From Gracilaria gracilis (lineage: Eukaryota; Rhodophyta; Florideophyceae; Gracilariales; Gracilariaceae), in contig JARGSG010000005.1 of the NCBI GenBank assembly GCA_030374805.1, positions 558,001 to 622,000 of the forward strand: a stretch of 64,000 bases of DNA, given 5' to 3'. This document shows positions 31,732 through 43,562 of this stretch, in pieces (the first letter of the stretch is position 1; every line of letters begins with the position of its first letter). A program made the translations under genes and the position numbers. The notes below the pieces were generated by a model. That model was not told where the DNA came from. It saw only the letters and a program-made list of their open reading frames with translations, and did not search any database.

Positions 31732-33789
31732 ATGCTCCGTCTCTACCTATATGGTGAAAGATTTACGCTTCGAACTGACCATGAAGCCCTACGGTGAATA
31801 CTGGGTCTTGCCGACGCATTAGGCAGACTTGCCCGATGGCGGTTACGACTTTCAGAGTTCGAGTACGACGTACAGTACCGTCGAGGTATAAAGCACAACG
31901 TTGCTGACGCGATGTCTCATATTACCACAGATGATCTGGCCGAACTTGTAGAAGATGATATCCCATGTTTTATCATCTCTACAGACCCTAGTGGTGATGC
32001 TGATACCTAAGAAGCTCACTGGACTCTACCCGAAGAGGATAGATGGTTCAATGAAGCCACCGCTCGGGTGATACTCGCCCTTGAGGAAACCAACGTCATC
32101 CCTATTACCCGCGAGGAATTTCTGAGAGAACAGGCAAACGATATTTACTGTCGCTCTCTCATGGACCAGGTTGGCATGAAAGACTCAAACTTCGATGTCG
32201 ACCGAAATGGTTTCCTTGTAAGGCGAGCTCCAATTGATAGATCTCTTCGAAAGGTAGTGCCCAAAGTGCTGCGCCCCAGGGTGCTAAACCTTTCGCACTA
32301 CCCGAGGCTATCCGGACACCCCGGAGGTACGAGAATGTACTACACCTTGAGGCAAGGGTATTATTGGCCCCAAATGGCTCATGATATCCATACCTTTGTG
32401 GGTCAGTGCGAATCATGCGTACGAACCCGTGGAGGTCTCCGCAAACACAGAAAATACTTGAAACTATTCCCAGCTGCGGGTTCTCTCGAATTCGTAGCAA
32501 TAGACCGTCTAGGGCCATTGCCGAAAACCACAAGGAGATATCAGTACATCATCGTAATCACCGACAGGTTTTCGAAGCTCACCAGAGCCCTACCTTTGAA
32601 AGACACGAAGTCTACGACCCTCGCGGTGGCTTTCTTGAATAATTGGATCTACCCGTATGGTGCACCGCTTTATCTACTTACCGACAATGGTTCGAACTTT
32701 GCTTCGAAGTTCTTTGAAGCGGTTTGTGACCTCTTGGGTATTAAGCACTACTTCACTACTGCCTATCATCCACAAACGAATGGGCAAGTGGAGCGCTTTA
32801 AACGAAAACTGGTATCTAGGCTGCGACATTATATGGAAGAACACCAAACTGGTTGGGAAGAGCTCGTGCAGCCTTTGACGTACGCATATAACCTTCAGGC
32901 TCATCGAGCGACGCAAACTACGCCGTTCGATCTGATACTGTCAAGACACCCTCCAGATATTGTTGTTGAAGGGGACCCATTAGAACAAGAAGCCGCCGGA
33001 GCGCTCACACCGTCACAGGTCAAACGGAATACCCTTTTGAGGTTGAGAAGTGCTCTCAAGTATGCTGAGAGCAAGCTCACAGCATCCGAGAGGCGGTACA
33101 AGGAGGACTACGACCGGAAGGTAACCCAAGTGGTAACGGCTACGCCGGGTCAATATGTCTTTATTGACCATCCTTGAAAAGTAGCTAAACCACGACCGGG
33201 TGATGAAGCCGATGATGAAGCTATTGATAGAGATATCAATTCTAAACTTCTTCCGAAATCGTCGGGACCTTTCAAGGTAGTTCGGGCGACCGACCACATG
33301 GTAACGGTGAACCAAGATGTTGTAGAGAATACGATCTCTATTGACCGAATCACGGTTGCACCTCGGACGGTTCAGTCCAGGAAGGAACGCGGAGAATCCG
33401 CGCGTGACCTACAAGCGGTTGCCCTGAGGACTCAGCGCCGGGAAGACGGGACACCCATCGAGGTTAATGCTGACGCACAGGGTGACGACCCCGACTACGT
33501 ATCACCTGCGGGGAGTACGGTTGCTCCTTCAGAGGAAACACCTACCCCTAGTGGTACCAATGCCCATCTAAACCAAAATGGTGGAAGGATACCATCTCAG
33601 GTCTTTAATGAGTTCCCATAGGAACGCCTTGTAGGTCACCGCCGTACCCAAGAAGTTCTAAAGTACACAGTACGCTGGTATGGCTGGGGCGCTGACGGTC
33701 ATACCGCCGAGACGCCCTCAGCCATACCACACCACTTCAGGGTAAGCTACTGGAAGCGCAAGGGAGAGGACATGCCGAATGATGGGTAA
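31732..33789 (+). pseudogene. Gypsy-2 pol, second part: RNase H, integrase, chromodomain
   Basis: The frame resumes in RNase H (FTLRTDHEALR, then a TGA at about 31796), with the KHNVADAMSHI end and another TAA near 32008. From 32068 a 369-codon open stretch carries the integrase. The zinc region ends in CESCVRTRG, D1 is in VAIDRLGPL, D2 in LLTDNGSNF and E in TNGQVERFK; all three are intact. After a TGA at 33175-33177 the SH3-like part follows (SGPFKVVRATDHMV). After a TAG near 33619 comes a chromodomain-like end with VLKYTVRWYGWG and HHFRVSYWKRK. Stop codons but few frameshifts accumulated here. Confidence 0.85.
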
Positions 33790-34774
33790 ACCTTAGAGGT
33801 GATGCAGTCCCCTACAAAAGAGGGAAAAGCATTGTAATGACGAGTACCAAACACGGTTCAACTACTTACCAGGAAGGTACAACCAGAAGGAGCATTCCGC
33901 GAGGGTACGTCCAAGGAGGGGTAGCGCTAAAGACGTACGCGCCGTTGCACACGCGCCATGCACGTGCGCGGCACGAGCGCGAACCCGAACGGTGGAAACA
34001 TTCAAAAAATTGTATCTTTTTATTTGACGAGATATACGCGCGCTGCTCATGTCGCGCCGTGCGGAGTAACCGATTCGGTTTACACTATTGTGTGTAGGGA
34101 GCGAGAAACGGCATGGTCAAAAAATCTAAGTATTTTGACCGTGCCGCGCTCCCGAATCGGCCATTTCCAGCCTCTGAAACCGCCTGGTTCCGGAGATACA
34201 AACCAAAAGGGTTTTCTGCGTTTTCACTACCATATGGAGGGGTAATTTCCCGGCCAAATGTTTTGATTCGCCTTGCAAGTAACCTACAGGGTGAAACACC
34301 GCACGTGCGCCCATGCATGGTGAGAGGCCATGCAGAACCCTCTCGGTACATTGCTGGCCACGGCGCGCAAGCGCGTGGCACAACATCTGACCTCATGGGA
34401 AGGCGAACCAGCTCGCTGCGCCGCAAAAAAGCCGCATCGGAGTACCAACGTGGTGAACCATACTACGAGCATCAAAATGGCTCAAGATGGAGCTAATTTA
34501 CCTCCTGGAACTTGCCTACAAGAAATTAACCTTCACCCATCGTGGTACGCTGGTCCAAGGAGGGGGGAGGAGAGTTTCAAAACCTAACTGGAGATGCGCA
34601 GAGCCAAGGAAGGGGGGAGCTGTTTTCGAGCTTCCTCTCTCGATACGCATCGCATTTCAATGGCAATTGGAACCTAACATGGAAATGCACAACTTTTAAC
34701 TTTACTTGAAGAGTAACACCAATAGGGATACAGGAGCAACGTAGCTCAAGCACAGACCCGGGTGGGTACGCCAA
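33790..34774. other. Spacer of gypsy-2 between pol and the antisense gene
   Basis: GC-rich sequence with overlapping short frames on both strands. Nothing is recognised. Confidence 0.4.
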
Positions 34775-37250
34775 TCAACCTGACGGGTGAGTGGCAAATT
34801 GAGGTCCCGAGGACCGTCCAGCTGAGGATCCCCGACCCGGAGAGGTGTTCTGATGGGCTCCCGGCCAAGGCTGGAAAAGATGAGCCTGGCCTGGAGCCTG
34901 GCTAGGCCCGCTATTATGACCCACGGGGGTACTAGTATGCACGCTGACGCCTGGCATTACGTTGGGACCCATCGGAGGTGGCGCGCTCGCCTGCACAACC
35001 GACGGAGGTACCGATGACCCGATGCGGAGAGGAGCCTGCGGAGCGGCTAGAAGGCCGGGGTGCAGGCTAGCACCAAATAGGAGATCCTCCAAAGGGTTTG
35101 TAGGCGTCGGGCCCATGGCCGTCGCTAGGCCTGCCACCTGGTTGGTAGCCATCTGGTAGAGCTCGACCTGGAACCGGTTCCGGAACTCACCAATTTGGGA
35201 AAAGGATTGCATGTACTGTGAATGACGAGGCAGGATGCTTTCCAGAAGGGTAAGGGCTTCGACCACAGAGGTAGGACCCGCCCGCTGGAAGTTCACCACG
35301 CAGGCTTGGCGGACCCGAGCCATTAAACCTGAAATGGCCTGGGAGTGCACCTGAGAGGGGACAGGCGCCGCAGCCGCAGCCATGAAACCCCCGAGGATAG
35401 CCCTGCGAAGGCCCATCAACCCTTGGTGTACTGGGAAGAAGATGAGTTACACGAGTATGGGCAGGCGTGTTGTGTCCCACCGGAGCGGAAGTAGGTGCTG
35501 AAGTGACCGCAGTGGTAGCCGCTGGCGATTCCACCACGGTTGGGAAGGGTTCAGGACTCCCTGGAGGTCCTTGATCGGTAGGCGCCGCAAAGTAGCGTTG
35601 CTCTGCACGGGACACGACGTTCCAGGACACGGGATCGAAAACTTCCCACCCCTGCTTGGGTCCCCACGGGAAGGTCTCCACTTGGATAGGCAATGACTCC
35701 AATTGCTCAATGGATTAATACGTACCTGCCACAATGGTTCCGAGTCCGAACTGTCGGATGTTGCGAATGACCATCGGGGGAATGAAGAACATACGGCCAG
35801 GAGGCTGAACACCTTCACGGTAAATCTCGGCTTTGCGAGAACGTCAGTCTCAGTCGATACGATCACGGGCAGCCTGCAGAGCCAGGACGGCCACCAGTGT
35901 GGCCCACTCCGCGAGGGCAATCGACCAAATGAGGTAATACCGATCGTGGTTGCGGGTCATGTGGCTCCCGAAATAGGCCAATACCGGTGGGGTTGGGACG
36001 CTAAGCGACATCGGAACCTCATAGGTATTCCACCAATCTGGTCGAGCTACATAATAAGAGGTTCTTTCCTTATTAGGTTGTGAGAAGAACTCCACATTTT
36101 GGAACCCATGCATGACGCGGTTGAAGCTGGACCGGGTGCGAATGCGAGCCTTGGTGGCCGCATCCACCCCCCACCTACGACGGTTGGCCCAATGGATGGT
36201 ATTCTAAGGCCTATCGAGGCAAACCAAATGTGGAGAAGCCGGAAGGTACTGCTGCGGAAGGGAGTCGTACTGACAGATCTTTACAACCAGACGTCGGTAA
36301 TAATGGAGCTCCGGTTCAATACGAACGTACGGCAGATCGCTGGGATACAGTGAGGGAATGAAATACCTCATTGGTGTGTGTCGCTGGCGACTCTCATAGC
36401 ACTCCGTCCGACCCTGATGAGGTTGAGATTCTTTATTCCGACGGTGGAGCGTCTGCGGGACGGAGCGGAGACGCTCGCAATCCCAACGAAACAAAACCAA
36501 GTAGGTATCCAGAGTCGGACGTCGCAAGACGTCGGGAAGCGAGGTGTTCCCCGGCGCCAACGGCCAGTACCGGCGGTACAGCGTCGCTTGCGAAACCATT
36601 TTTGGATCGATCCCGAAAATACCATGTTGGGAAACGTTCCAATCGGCCGTGGTGAACGCTTTCAAACAATAATAGGAAATCCCACGAAGAATCTCGGGCT
36701 CCGGACCATACGGATCCTGTATCCCCTCGTGAATCCCTTGAGGTTGATGCGAAGAAGATTGAACCGGCTGGCTCCGGAAACCTGTTTGGATGCGCGTATG
36801 GTACAACGCAGTACCGCGCGAACCAGACTTGGTAATGCCGCTTCCGCGACCGCACGAAGGACCAGCACCCGACATGGTGTGATGAGAACCGCGAGGGAGT
36901 GGTTGAGACGGCGAGCATTCGACCGCAGGGGTGAACCAAATTGGCTTTTTTTCCATAATGGGTGAATCACTAAAGCTGATGCTCAGAACCTCCACCCGTT
37001 CAGGGCTCTATGCTGGTTCAACCATTGAGGTATCGGCATTGGTCGCCGATGGCGCACCGTCCCTTGAAGCTACCTCGTCCGGCTGACCAACTTGGGGAAC
37101 TGACAAGCGCCGTGTACCGCTATGGGTGCGAGCCCGCACGGTGGTACCAGGGCTACCCATGTGGTTCAGGTAAGGATCGGGGGTCACCATAAACGGATTC
37201 AACCTTGTCGGTCGGACGAGAAGCCACACGGCGCGAGCCAGCGTAGACAA
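34775..37250 (-). pseudogene. Long antisense gene of unknown function inside gypsy-2
   Basis: One minus-strand frame runs from about 37250 to 35420 with stops only at 37008, 36204, 35850 (a second TGA follows two codons later) and 35715. After a single frameshift near 35410 it continues to 34775. Sequence on both sides of each stop keeps the same protein-like character. That points to one decayed gene of about 820 codons rather than chance frames. The N-terminal half is rich in Ser, Pro and Thr. The middle holds conserved-looking hydrophobic segments (RMFFIPPMVIRNIRQFGL, ETFPWGPKQGWEVFDPVSW). The C-terminal part is helical (ALTLLESILPRHSQYMQSF) with a Pro/Gly/Ala-rich tail. No domain is recognised. 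Antisense frames between pol and the 3' LTR are known in some plant Tat-lineage gypsy elements. Confidence 0.55.
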
Positions 37251-37754
37251 ACCGCAAGGAGTACGAAGGTAACCAGAAGAAAGAACGGTGGAACAACCTC
37301 AAAGGAGTCAGCGGCAGCGCCTCGAAGAGACGGAGACGGAACCTGAAGGGTACAGCGCGACAAGCTACGAACAAGGGGGCGCCAAAATCCTGCACGGTAC
37401 AGCACGAGCAGGAGCGCAAAGCTGCGTTGTGTACCTCAATGGGTGTGACGGCGCGGAATGGGCGATCGAAGCCTTGAATCCGTTAAGGTGGATGCGAACG
37501 CGGGCTGGCGGTCGAACCTCGAAGGCGCACAACGGGCGCGCGTCGCGCCCGAAACCACGAATGGGGAAGGAAAAGCCGCTGTCGGTAGTGACCCAAATTG
37601 TGAGCAGGCCCGCTCCGTATCGCAGAGCGAGCGTGAAGCACGGCGCGAAATAGCACGAAGACTGCGCCGTTGACCAAAGGGGTACGACGATGCAACCGAC
37701 TTGGTAAGAGGATCTAGGACCCACGAGGGCGTGGCTCAGGGTAGGAAGGGGGTC

Positions 37755-38262
37755 TGTAGTACAATGAGACCTCAATGGGTTGGTGCCACGTGGGCCTACT
37801 TGTGCGCCTTGCTGGCTGCACAGCACCTAATTGGTATTCTGAGTTTTATAATTTCTATTTTCTAATTTCTTATTTAGTTTAGCTTAACATTGCTGGCCCA
37901 TGACAGTAGGTCATGGGCACAGCCGATGACGTCATGCCCGCATGGGAAATCGGCGTCGGTGCACCTTGTATATATTGCGGTGCACCTCGCCTTCCCCCTT
38001 GAATATTGTAAAGTCAGCCACCACTAGGGCAGTAACTATACCATCTTGGGCACTTGCTACTCTATTACTATTCAGGTTTTACCGGGCGTCGACGTCTATT
38101 ACCGTACACCTACACGGTCTAGACTAGTTGCCCCGCCGTTTGCCCCTTCGGGTTTCAGGTGCCCTACTACCATATTGGTTGTGTGTTTTTCCCCTTTAGG
38201 TTGAGCCCTCGCGCGCTCCCTCTACCAGGGGGACCCCACACCCTATCTGTATTTGTACGACA
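37755..38262 (+). repeat. 3' LTR of gypsy-2 (508 bp)
   Basis: It begins TGTAGTACAATG and ends TTTGTACGACA, with TATATATTG in the middle as a likely promoter. It is the uninterrupted reference for the split 5' LTR. Confidence 0.92.
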
Positions 38263-38524
38263 GCCTCACGTATTTGTGATATACCTCTAAACACATACAA
38301 GATATAAATTTTAAAATCAATCAGTCGAAGGTGTTCTCATTGATTTTAAAAAGACTGCCTAGAAATTTCCATGTGCCACCATGTTTCAGCACTACCAGTG
38401 CCATAGACATTCCGTATTTGTCGCCATAATGGTACCTACGTCATCTGCCTATGTTCCATTTAGCGGTAATGAAAGCAGCAACATAGTTCTAAATCAGATG
38501 AGATTCTTTCGACGAAGAGTTTGT

Positions 38525-38788
38525 TCATAACAATATTGTTTGTGGTCCATTTTGTGAATAGAATGATTCATATTTTGGACAGGTAGAGACATTTTCGTCG
38601 TCCGAATCTTGGTAGATTTTTGTTTTTGAAAATTGATTTAACTCTGATTTAAGTGACATTTGCGCCTCACAAAGTATGTCGACGAAATTATTGGCGTCAA
38701 AATCTGAGAATGGTGGCATAAGGATTATTATGGCTGTTGCAGAAAAAAATATGGGTGAATAATGGTGAAGGAGATGCATGAAATACAC
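38525..38788 (-). pseudogene. N-terminal fragment of a DDE transposase (family of 24565-25910)
   Basis: The fragment has an acidic segment (QDSDDENVSTCPKYESFY) followed by TILL. It aligns with the N-terminus of the 24565-25910 protein (DSGSDCPNFDTFYEADGE). The frame ends at 38525 just where the helix-turn-helix region should start, and no catalytic part is found nearby. It is a decayed relic. The flanks 38263-38524 and 38789-39279 show no gene. Confidence 0.5.
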
Positions 38789-39279
38789 ATCTAACTAAAC
38801 GATACGTGGGTGAGCGCTTATATATTATGTTTCTAACTTTTTGCTTACAAACCTTGTTGAATTATTGCTGTGCAATCTGGTATTGATGGCGACATATTTA
38901 TGTACTTGATAAATACTGACTCGTCTCAATGGACGATGCGTAGATACCCTTTACAATTTAGTACCTTGCCTACATAATTTGACAACTGCTTTGTTTTGTA
39001 TTTCATTCTCTGTTGTCCGAAAGGTCTACTGCCAATGCGGTTCTGCATCCCATACAGTCTAAGCATAGAGTTTGATGAGGTCGAAGCAAGTTCCTGCTCT
39101 CAGTATATAAGTATCAATCGCAATAGTAGTTCATGCTCTGAAAGACATGCTTATTGTCTCAAGAAATGTCTCCTTTGTCTAGACCAGCAAACGTAAACAC
39201 ATTCCGAGGAGCCACTATTGGCATACTCAAAGGAGTTCGTGCAGGCAATTTTGGTGTATAACATTCGAGATTTTGTTCC

Positions 39280-39677
39280 TTGTTTGGCGTGTCCTTTCGT
39301 ACATACGCAACAATATTGAATAAACTCGGAACTGGAGTTAGCGCGGATTCGAAGCCAAAGCATTTGCTTTGGAGTTTATTGTTTCTTCGTCAGTATGCTA
39401 CAGAACATGTCAACGCATCACTTTGCAACACGGACGAGAAAACCTTCCGCAAGTGGAGCTGGGTATTTGTTAAGCATATACGTAATATGCGTGTGGTACG
39501 TTTAATTGATTTATTCCAAACAATTGATATTACATTTTAATAACAGGCGCAGATTAAATTAGTTTTACGTTTTGCGATGGAGTCGTTTGCATCCTGCTTT
39601 ATATCGGTGGATGGGACAGATTGTCCAATTCAGGAACCACAGCCGTTCTCATCTAATTCGTTTTCCGATAAGTTTAA
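39280..39677 (+). pseudogene. DDE transposase gene A, 5' half, split by a TTAA insertion
   Basis: Exon 1 contains FGVSFRTYATILNKLG, KPKHLLWSLLFLRQYATEH and the signature NTDEKTFRKWSWVFVKHIRN. A short intron of about 54 bp is likely between ATGCGT/GTGGTACG near 39493 and the acceptor AACAG at 39546. Exon 2 opens in phase with AQIKLVLRF and the first catalytic Asp in FISVDGTDCPI, and stops at FSDKF where the insertion 39678-44427 begins. The reading frame continues after it at 44428 (NVSGMRYETG). The start of the gene is decayed. The closest relative in the window is gene B at 45793-48828, which shares the intron position. Confidence 0.72.
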
Positions 39678-39859
39678 CCCTTGTTGTGGAGCAATTGCTA
39701 TTCTATGTCGGTACAATGAAGTTTCTCATAATAGAGCTCTACCCATTGAGCACTGACGTGTCAGACTATGAATATAGACCCCGTTTCGGGTGGAATTGGA
39801 AATATTATTGGGAACGTACCTTGTTAGGTGAATCGGGGATAGAACCTATGAAATAGGTG

Positions 39860-40700
39860 TACAGTAGGGCTTTGTGGCATATTTGTCCAAATATTTAGCG
39901 TCACACCCACTGGGTAGATACTTTGGCACCCTGACACTGGGTTGTCTACGTGTAGAGCCCTCGTAAAAGTGCGCAGCCCTAGATACAGTAGATAGTATAT
40001 ATGCTCGGGCGATTTCGCCCTGGAGCCACTAATTAAAACTTACCTGAGTCGTATCTTCTTCCTGAAGTACGTGGTCTTCATCCCGAAGGCCGGGCTATGA
40101 ATCTTACTGCCCACGTAGGTTCAAGACTCCTCTAAGGATAGTAACCACGACTGGTCTCGGGACAATCACCCCTCAGGGTCCCTAAGGAAGTTCTATACTA
40201 CCAGTTTCGGGCTTGTTTCGCTAATTACCCCATTATCAGGTTGTATTTGTTGTCGCTCGCCGAGGTACCGGATCGTTGTTTAGTTCATCATTTTCCTGGT
40301 GCAGGCCTCGCTTTCGCCTCTGTACAGAGTTATATTTGGACACTCGTGTGTATGTGTCTCGTTTCGCTATCGGCCCTGTTCCCGCCGTTGGCACGGGCCG
40401 TAGCTTCGCTCGTGTGGTTCTCCGTAGGAGCATTACACCGTCTTACGGCACCGTTCGCTCTACTTCTGGACTCGTTCTCTTGTGACCCGTCGTCGGTTAC
40501 TCCTCTCTAGACTCACTCTCTTCTTTACCTCTGCAGGTTATTCCAGTACCGTCTCCGGTTTACACCCGGCTGCCACACGGCACGCGCATGGGCAGAGGGC
40601 TTTAATTCTGAGTTCACCCTTTTGTGAGAGCAGGACTCGGACATGCTGGTGGGCACGTACCCTCTTTGGGGTTTGCTCTACACTTGTCAGGCTGACCCGG
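39860..40700. repeat. Possible solo insertion flanked by an 8-bp direct repeat
   Basis: AATAGGTG occurs at 39852-39859 and at 40701-40708. The enclosed 841 bp has a TATATATGC promoter-like motif near 40008 and a pyrimidine-rich, non-coding right half. This could be a solo LTR-type or hAT-like insertion; the ends do not form a clear inverted repeat. The call is tentative. Confidence 0.35.
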
Positions 40701-41158
40701 AATAGGTGATAAATGGATGAAAACAGCATTTTGACGGAGGGCGTAAGTAGTCACATAAACTGCAGAGAAGAATGAAACAAATTGCATTGAATACGTCTCT
40801 TTATCTTCTTTCGTTTGCGATACTCGTACGGAAATTAAAAAATTAGATCGTTAGATATGCAACGAAGACCAGATGGCTCAAAAGGGAGCTAGACGCGCGG
40901 CTAAGACTGGAACTGTCTTCAATTTTTTTGGAAGAGGCCCCTATTCCGATTGGAATAGACCCTCTTCCAACGGGAAGAGACCTTTTCCAGGTGAATAATG
41001 AGTGAATGCAGGAAATACCAGATAGCCGCCTGGTCAAATTTTAGCCAATGAAAAGGGTCTATTTTTGACCGGCGCGGAACCAAACCCGACCATCTGAACG
41101 GACCCTCGAAGGGTCCATTCAGAACTCCAAACCTCCGCCAAACGCGTCACGCGACAAC

Positions 41159-42275
41159 ATGTTCCCAACCCGTACCCAAGCAGCTGCCATTGCGGCCGTT
41201 TCGGCGTCTGTAACGACAAGTTTGTGCGTTCTACTCCTGATAAGGAAGCGTAGAACACGTCCCAACCGCTCCCATCGGGTAGCCCAGCACAAACGTCAAA
41301 GCCTTTCACATCCTCTACATGAACAGGATGAAACCCCGTGGCGACGTCTGCTAAAGGCCGGCAGAGAGGGCGACTTTATTGTAGTCACTAACTTTACAAG
41401 AAACATATTCTCTACCACACTGTTGCCTATCTTCGAGACATCCCGTTTAACCTGTAACAATGGAAGCCCTTATCGAAGGAGCACGTCTAAGCGAGGACGT
41501 AAGCCTCTTTTGCAGTCTAAAGACCTACTGGGCCTTGCCCTTCATTACATGAAAACGAATTGCAACATGTACCAACTGTGTCTTTTCTTTGGCATAGTTC
41601 CCTCGTCTCTAAGCGTCGGGTTAGACTATTCTCTTTATGTCCCTCTTCGCGCTGTGCGTAAGAAAGAGGCCATTTCTTTTGAAGTCTGTTGGCCAACTCT
41701 TTTAGAGATGAAGGCATCCGCAGCCCTTCTACAGAATAACAGACAATCAGGCCCCCTGCAGAAGGGAGTGTTTGGAATTACGGATGGTGGACGGTTCCGT
41801 CGTCAGACCTACGGCGACACCGAGCTACAGAATGCCTACTACGAGGGTTACACACAACAGGAGGAAGTCACTAACCTATTTGTGTTTAACTTCTTCGGCG
41901 AAATTATACACCCTGCTGTACCTACCCAGGCAGCTGGCATGACAAAAAGCTTGCCAGTGTGTCTGGTCTTTACTACCCTAAGCTCTCCGATGCAGTGACA
42001 CCACCTGGACTGGCCATTCTGGGAGGCTCTGTGTTTGTCAGCAACCCCTCGAATGGGACAATACTGCGAGCGCGTAAATCCAACGAGACTTCGAGCATCC
42101 CAGAGTCTGCAGAACTGGTGGCTATCGACTTGGTAATGCAACGCGTACTCCCGAGTGAGAGACAGAGCGCCGAGTGGGACATACGTGCGATAAATGACCC
42201 ATTCCAACGCCTCAAGAGTGTACTACCAACTGATTGTGGGAGGCGTGGTGTTCTTATAGAACTCGCCATTCGTTG
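41159..42275 (+). pseudogene. DDE transposase of copy 3, frameshifted and catalytically dead
   Basis: It starts at the base equivalent to 4337 and shares the hydrophobic N-terminus (TSLCVLLLIRKRR). D1 is present (ITDGGRF). A one-base loss near 41918 moves the frame at the HPAV position. The second part starts about 41959 and has LGGSVFVSN where the intact copy has LGDSAF, so the second catalytic Asp is now Gly. The Glu region (RQSAEWDIRAIN) remains. The end is cut short by a TGA at 42274-42276 in place of a Leu codon. It cannot be active but could be moved by the protein from 4337-5536. Confidence 0.85.
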
Positions 42276-42482
42276 ACTGAACGGCAGAACAAGGCTGATG
42301 GGACGCAACCACATTGCCTCTACATACAACCCGTCGAGTCTGCGTTTGTGAGCGCGGGACCAAGCCCGGGGAGTAGAGTCTGCGAATGCGAGCTTGCGAG
42401 CATTACGCGGGCTTCGCCCCGCAGTGCTGGGCCCGCGCGAGCGGGAAACCAGGCCATTGAAAGTGAACTCTGAGGAAATTCG

Positions 42483-43390
42483 TTACCGGGATTTGTGCTT
42501 CAGGTTGTCGCCAGGTAGTTTGCACATCAGCTGCTGGAGAACCTCATTCATGCTTGAAAGCATCGCCTTCGTATCCCCCATGCTCTGATTGACCTCATCT
42601 TTGAACGCCTTAACCTCTTGCTTCACGGCCGTGGTTATCATCTGCTCCTGACTTGCAGCCACTACACCGGGATCGTTCGCCGACTCCATTGACTTTGCAA
42701 TCATTCCAATAAACGTAGTCATGGTGTCCACCTTCTCCACAATGGCATCTTCTGTTCGTGCTTTCTTCGATGGAAGACCTTCCATTCCTATATCACGCTT
42801 TCTCTACCTCGCACCAATTGTACTGCTCTCATCCCGAAATTGTGTTCGTCTTCGTCGTTGTCTTCATTTCCATGTTCCGAATCCTCTTCAACACTGAGAA
42901 CTGCGGCCGCAATTTTCACCTGTATATCCCTGGAAATATGTTTAGCTCGCCGTACAATCGGTGTGCATGATGGATCTCCAGTTTTCTTTTGAGCGTTGCA
43001 GAGCTTGTCGAACTTGTTCTTGAGGGAGGTGCTATCACGCGCAGGGCGCTCGTTTGCGGTGATTTATAGATCGAACTTGTTTGCTACAAGTGCCCACAAA
43101 TTAGCATCAACTGGTTCTACATCTTCTACTATATCAAGAAGAGCGTCGACGTCTTTCTTGCTGTAGTTGGGGGCTCCGCCACTGCCTTTTTTCTCCGTAT
43201 TGGCCTTGGCCTTGTTTGCCTTCGGTGGTTGTTTGGGAGTCGTGTTCTTTGCTGTTGGTGAGGGAGAGGCGGTCTGTGACGCATCGGAACAAACTGGATT
43301 GGGCGTAGAGGACGAAGTGGGAGCCGGGTCGGATGCGGAAGAATTCATTGCGTCGTGGTCTGTGGGATGGTTGGAGGGAAAGAGAGACAA
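42483..43390 (-). pseudogene. DUF6818-like accessory protein, copy 3
   Basis: The gene starts at ATG 43390 with a Ser/Pro/Thr-rich segment and a basic linker. The domain reads PNYSKKDVDALLDIVEDVEP, LWALVANKFDL, then TAA (43064-43066), and continues in the same frame with NERPARD, TSLKNKFDKLCNAQKKTGDP and RRAKHISRDIQ to a TAG after GRESVI. The C-terminal part (MEGLPSKKARTEDAIVEKVD to LQQLMCKLPGD) follows in another frame at 42785-42483. Only the stop and one frame change separate it from an intact gene. Both occur at the same places in copy 2. Confidence 0.7.
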
Positions 43391-43562
43391 GGGCGGGAGA
43401 TGGACTTGCTAATGTGTTCTCAACTGGGGTGCACTGGGGTTTTGGGTACTGATTTTGCGCCAATATCTGGCGCTTAGTGTGGCGCTCTGGTGGGGGATTG
43501 AACTCCTGAAAAAAGCTATATATTTGGCATCGTGGCATTCTGGTAATTTCTGCATTCAATCA

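Larger units (their letters stand above)
16588..38262 (+). mobile_element. Ty3/gypsy element 'gypsy-2' with nested insertions
   Basis: The 3' LTR is 37755-38262 (508 bp). The 5' LTR is in two pieces, 16588-16810 and 26242-26531, because a 9.4-kb DNA transposon sits in it. The pieces total 513 bp and share about 5 bp, giving 508 bp, equal to the 3' LTR. A purine tract (AGGGTAGGAAGGGGG) precedes the 3' LTR, and a possible primer site (TGGTCTCCCT) follows the 5' LTR. Internal order is gag, protease, RT, RNase H (interrupted at 31008-31726), integrase, chromodomain, a spacer with an antisense frame, then the 3' LTR. No target duplication is seen at the outer ends. The element is dead. Confidence 0.85.
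40999..43562. mobile_element. Harbinger-like DNA transposon, copy 3 (2564 bp)
   Basis: The element is closely similar to 4177-6740 over its full length and has the same total length. Its ends are TGAGTGAATGCAGG... at 40999-41022 and the complement at 43539-43562 with one further substitution. If the ends are shortened by one base the flanks are AAT on both sides, a possible 3-bp target duplication. Both of its genes are broken. Confidence 0.85.
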
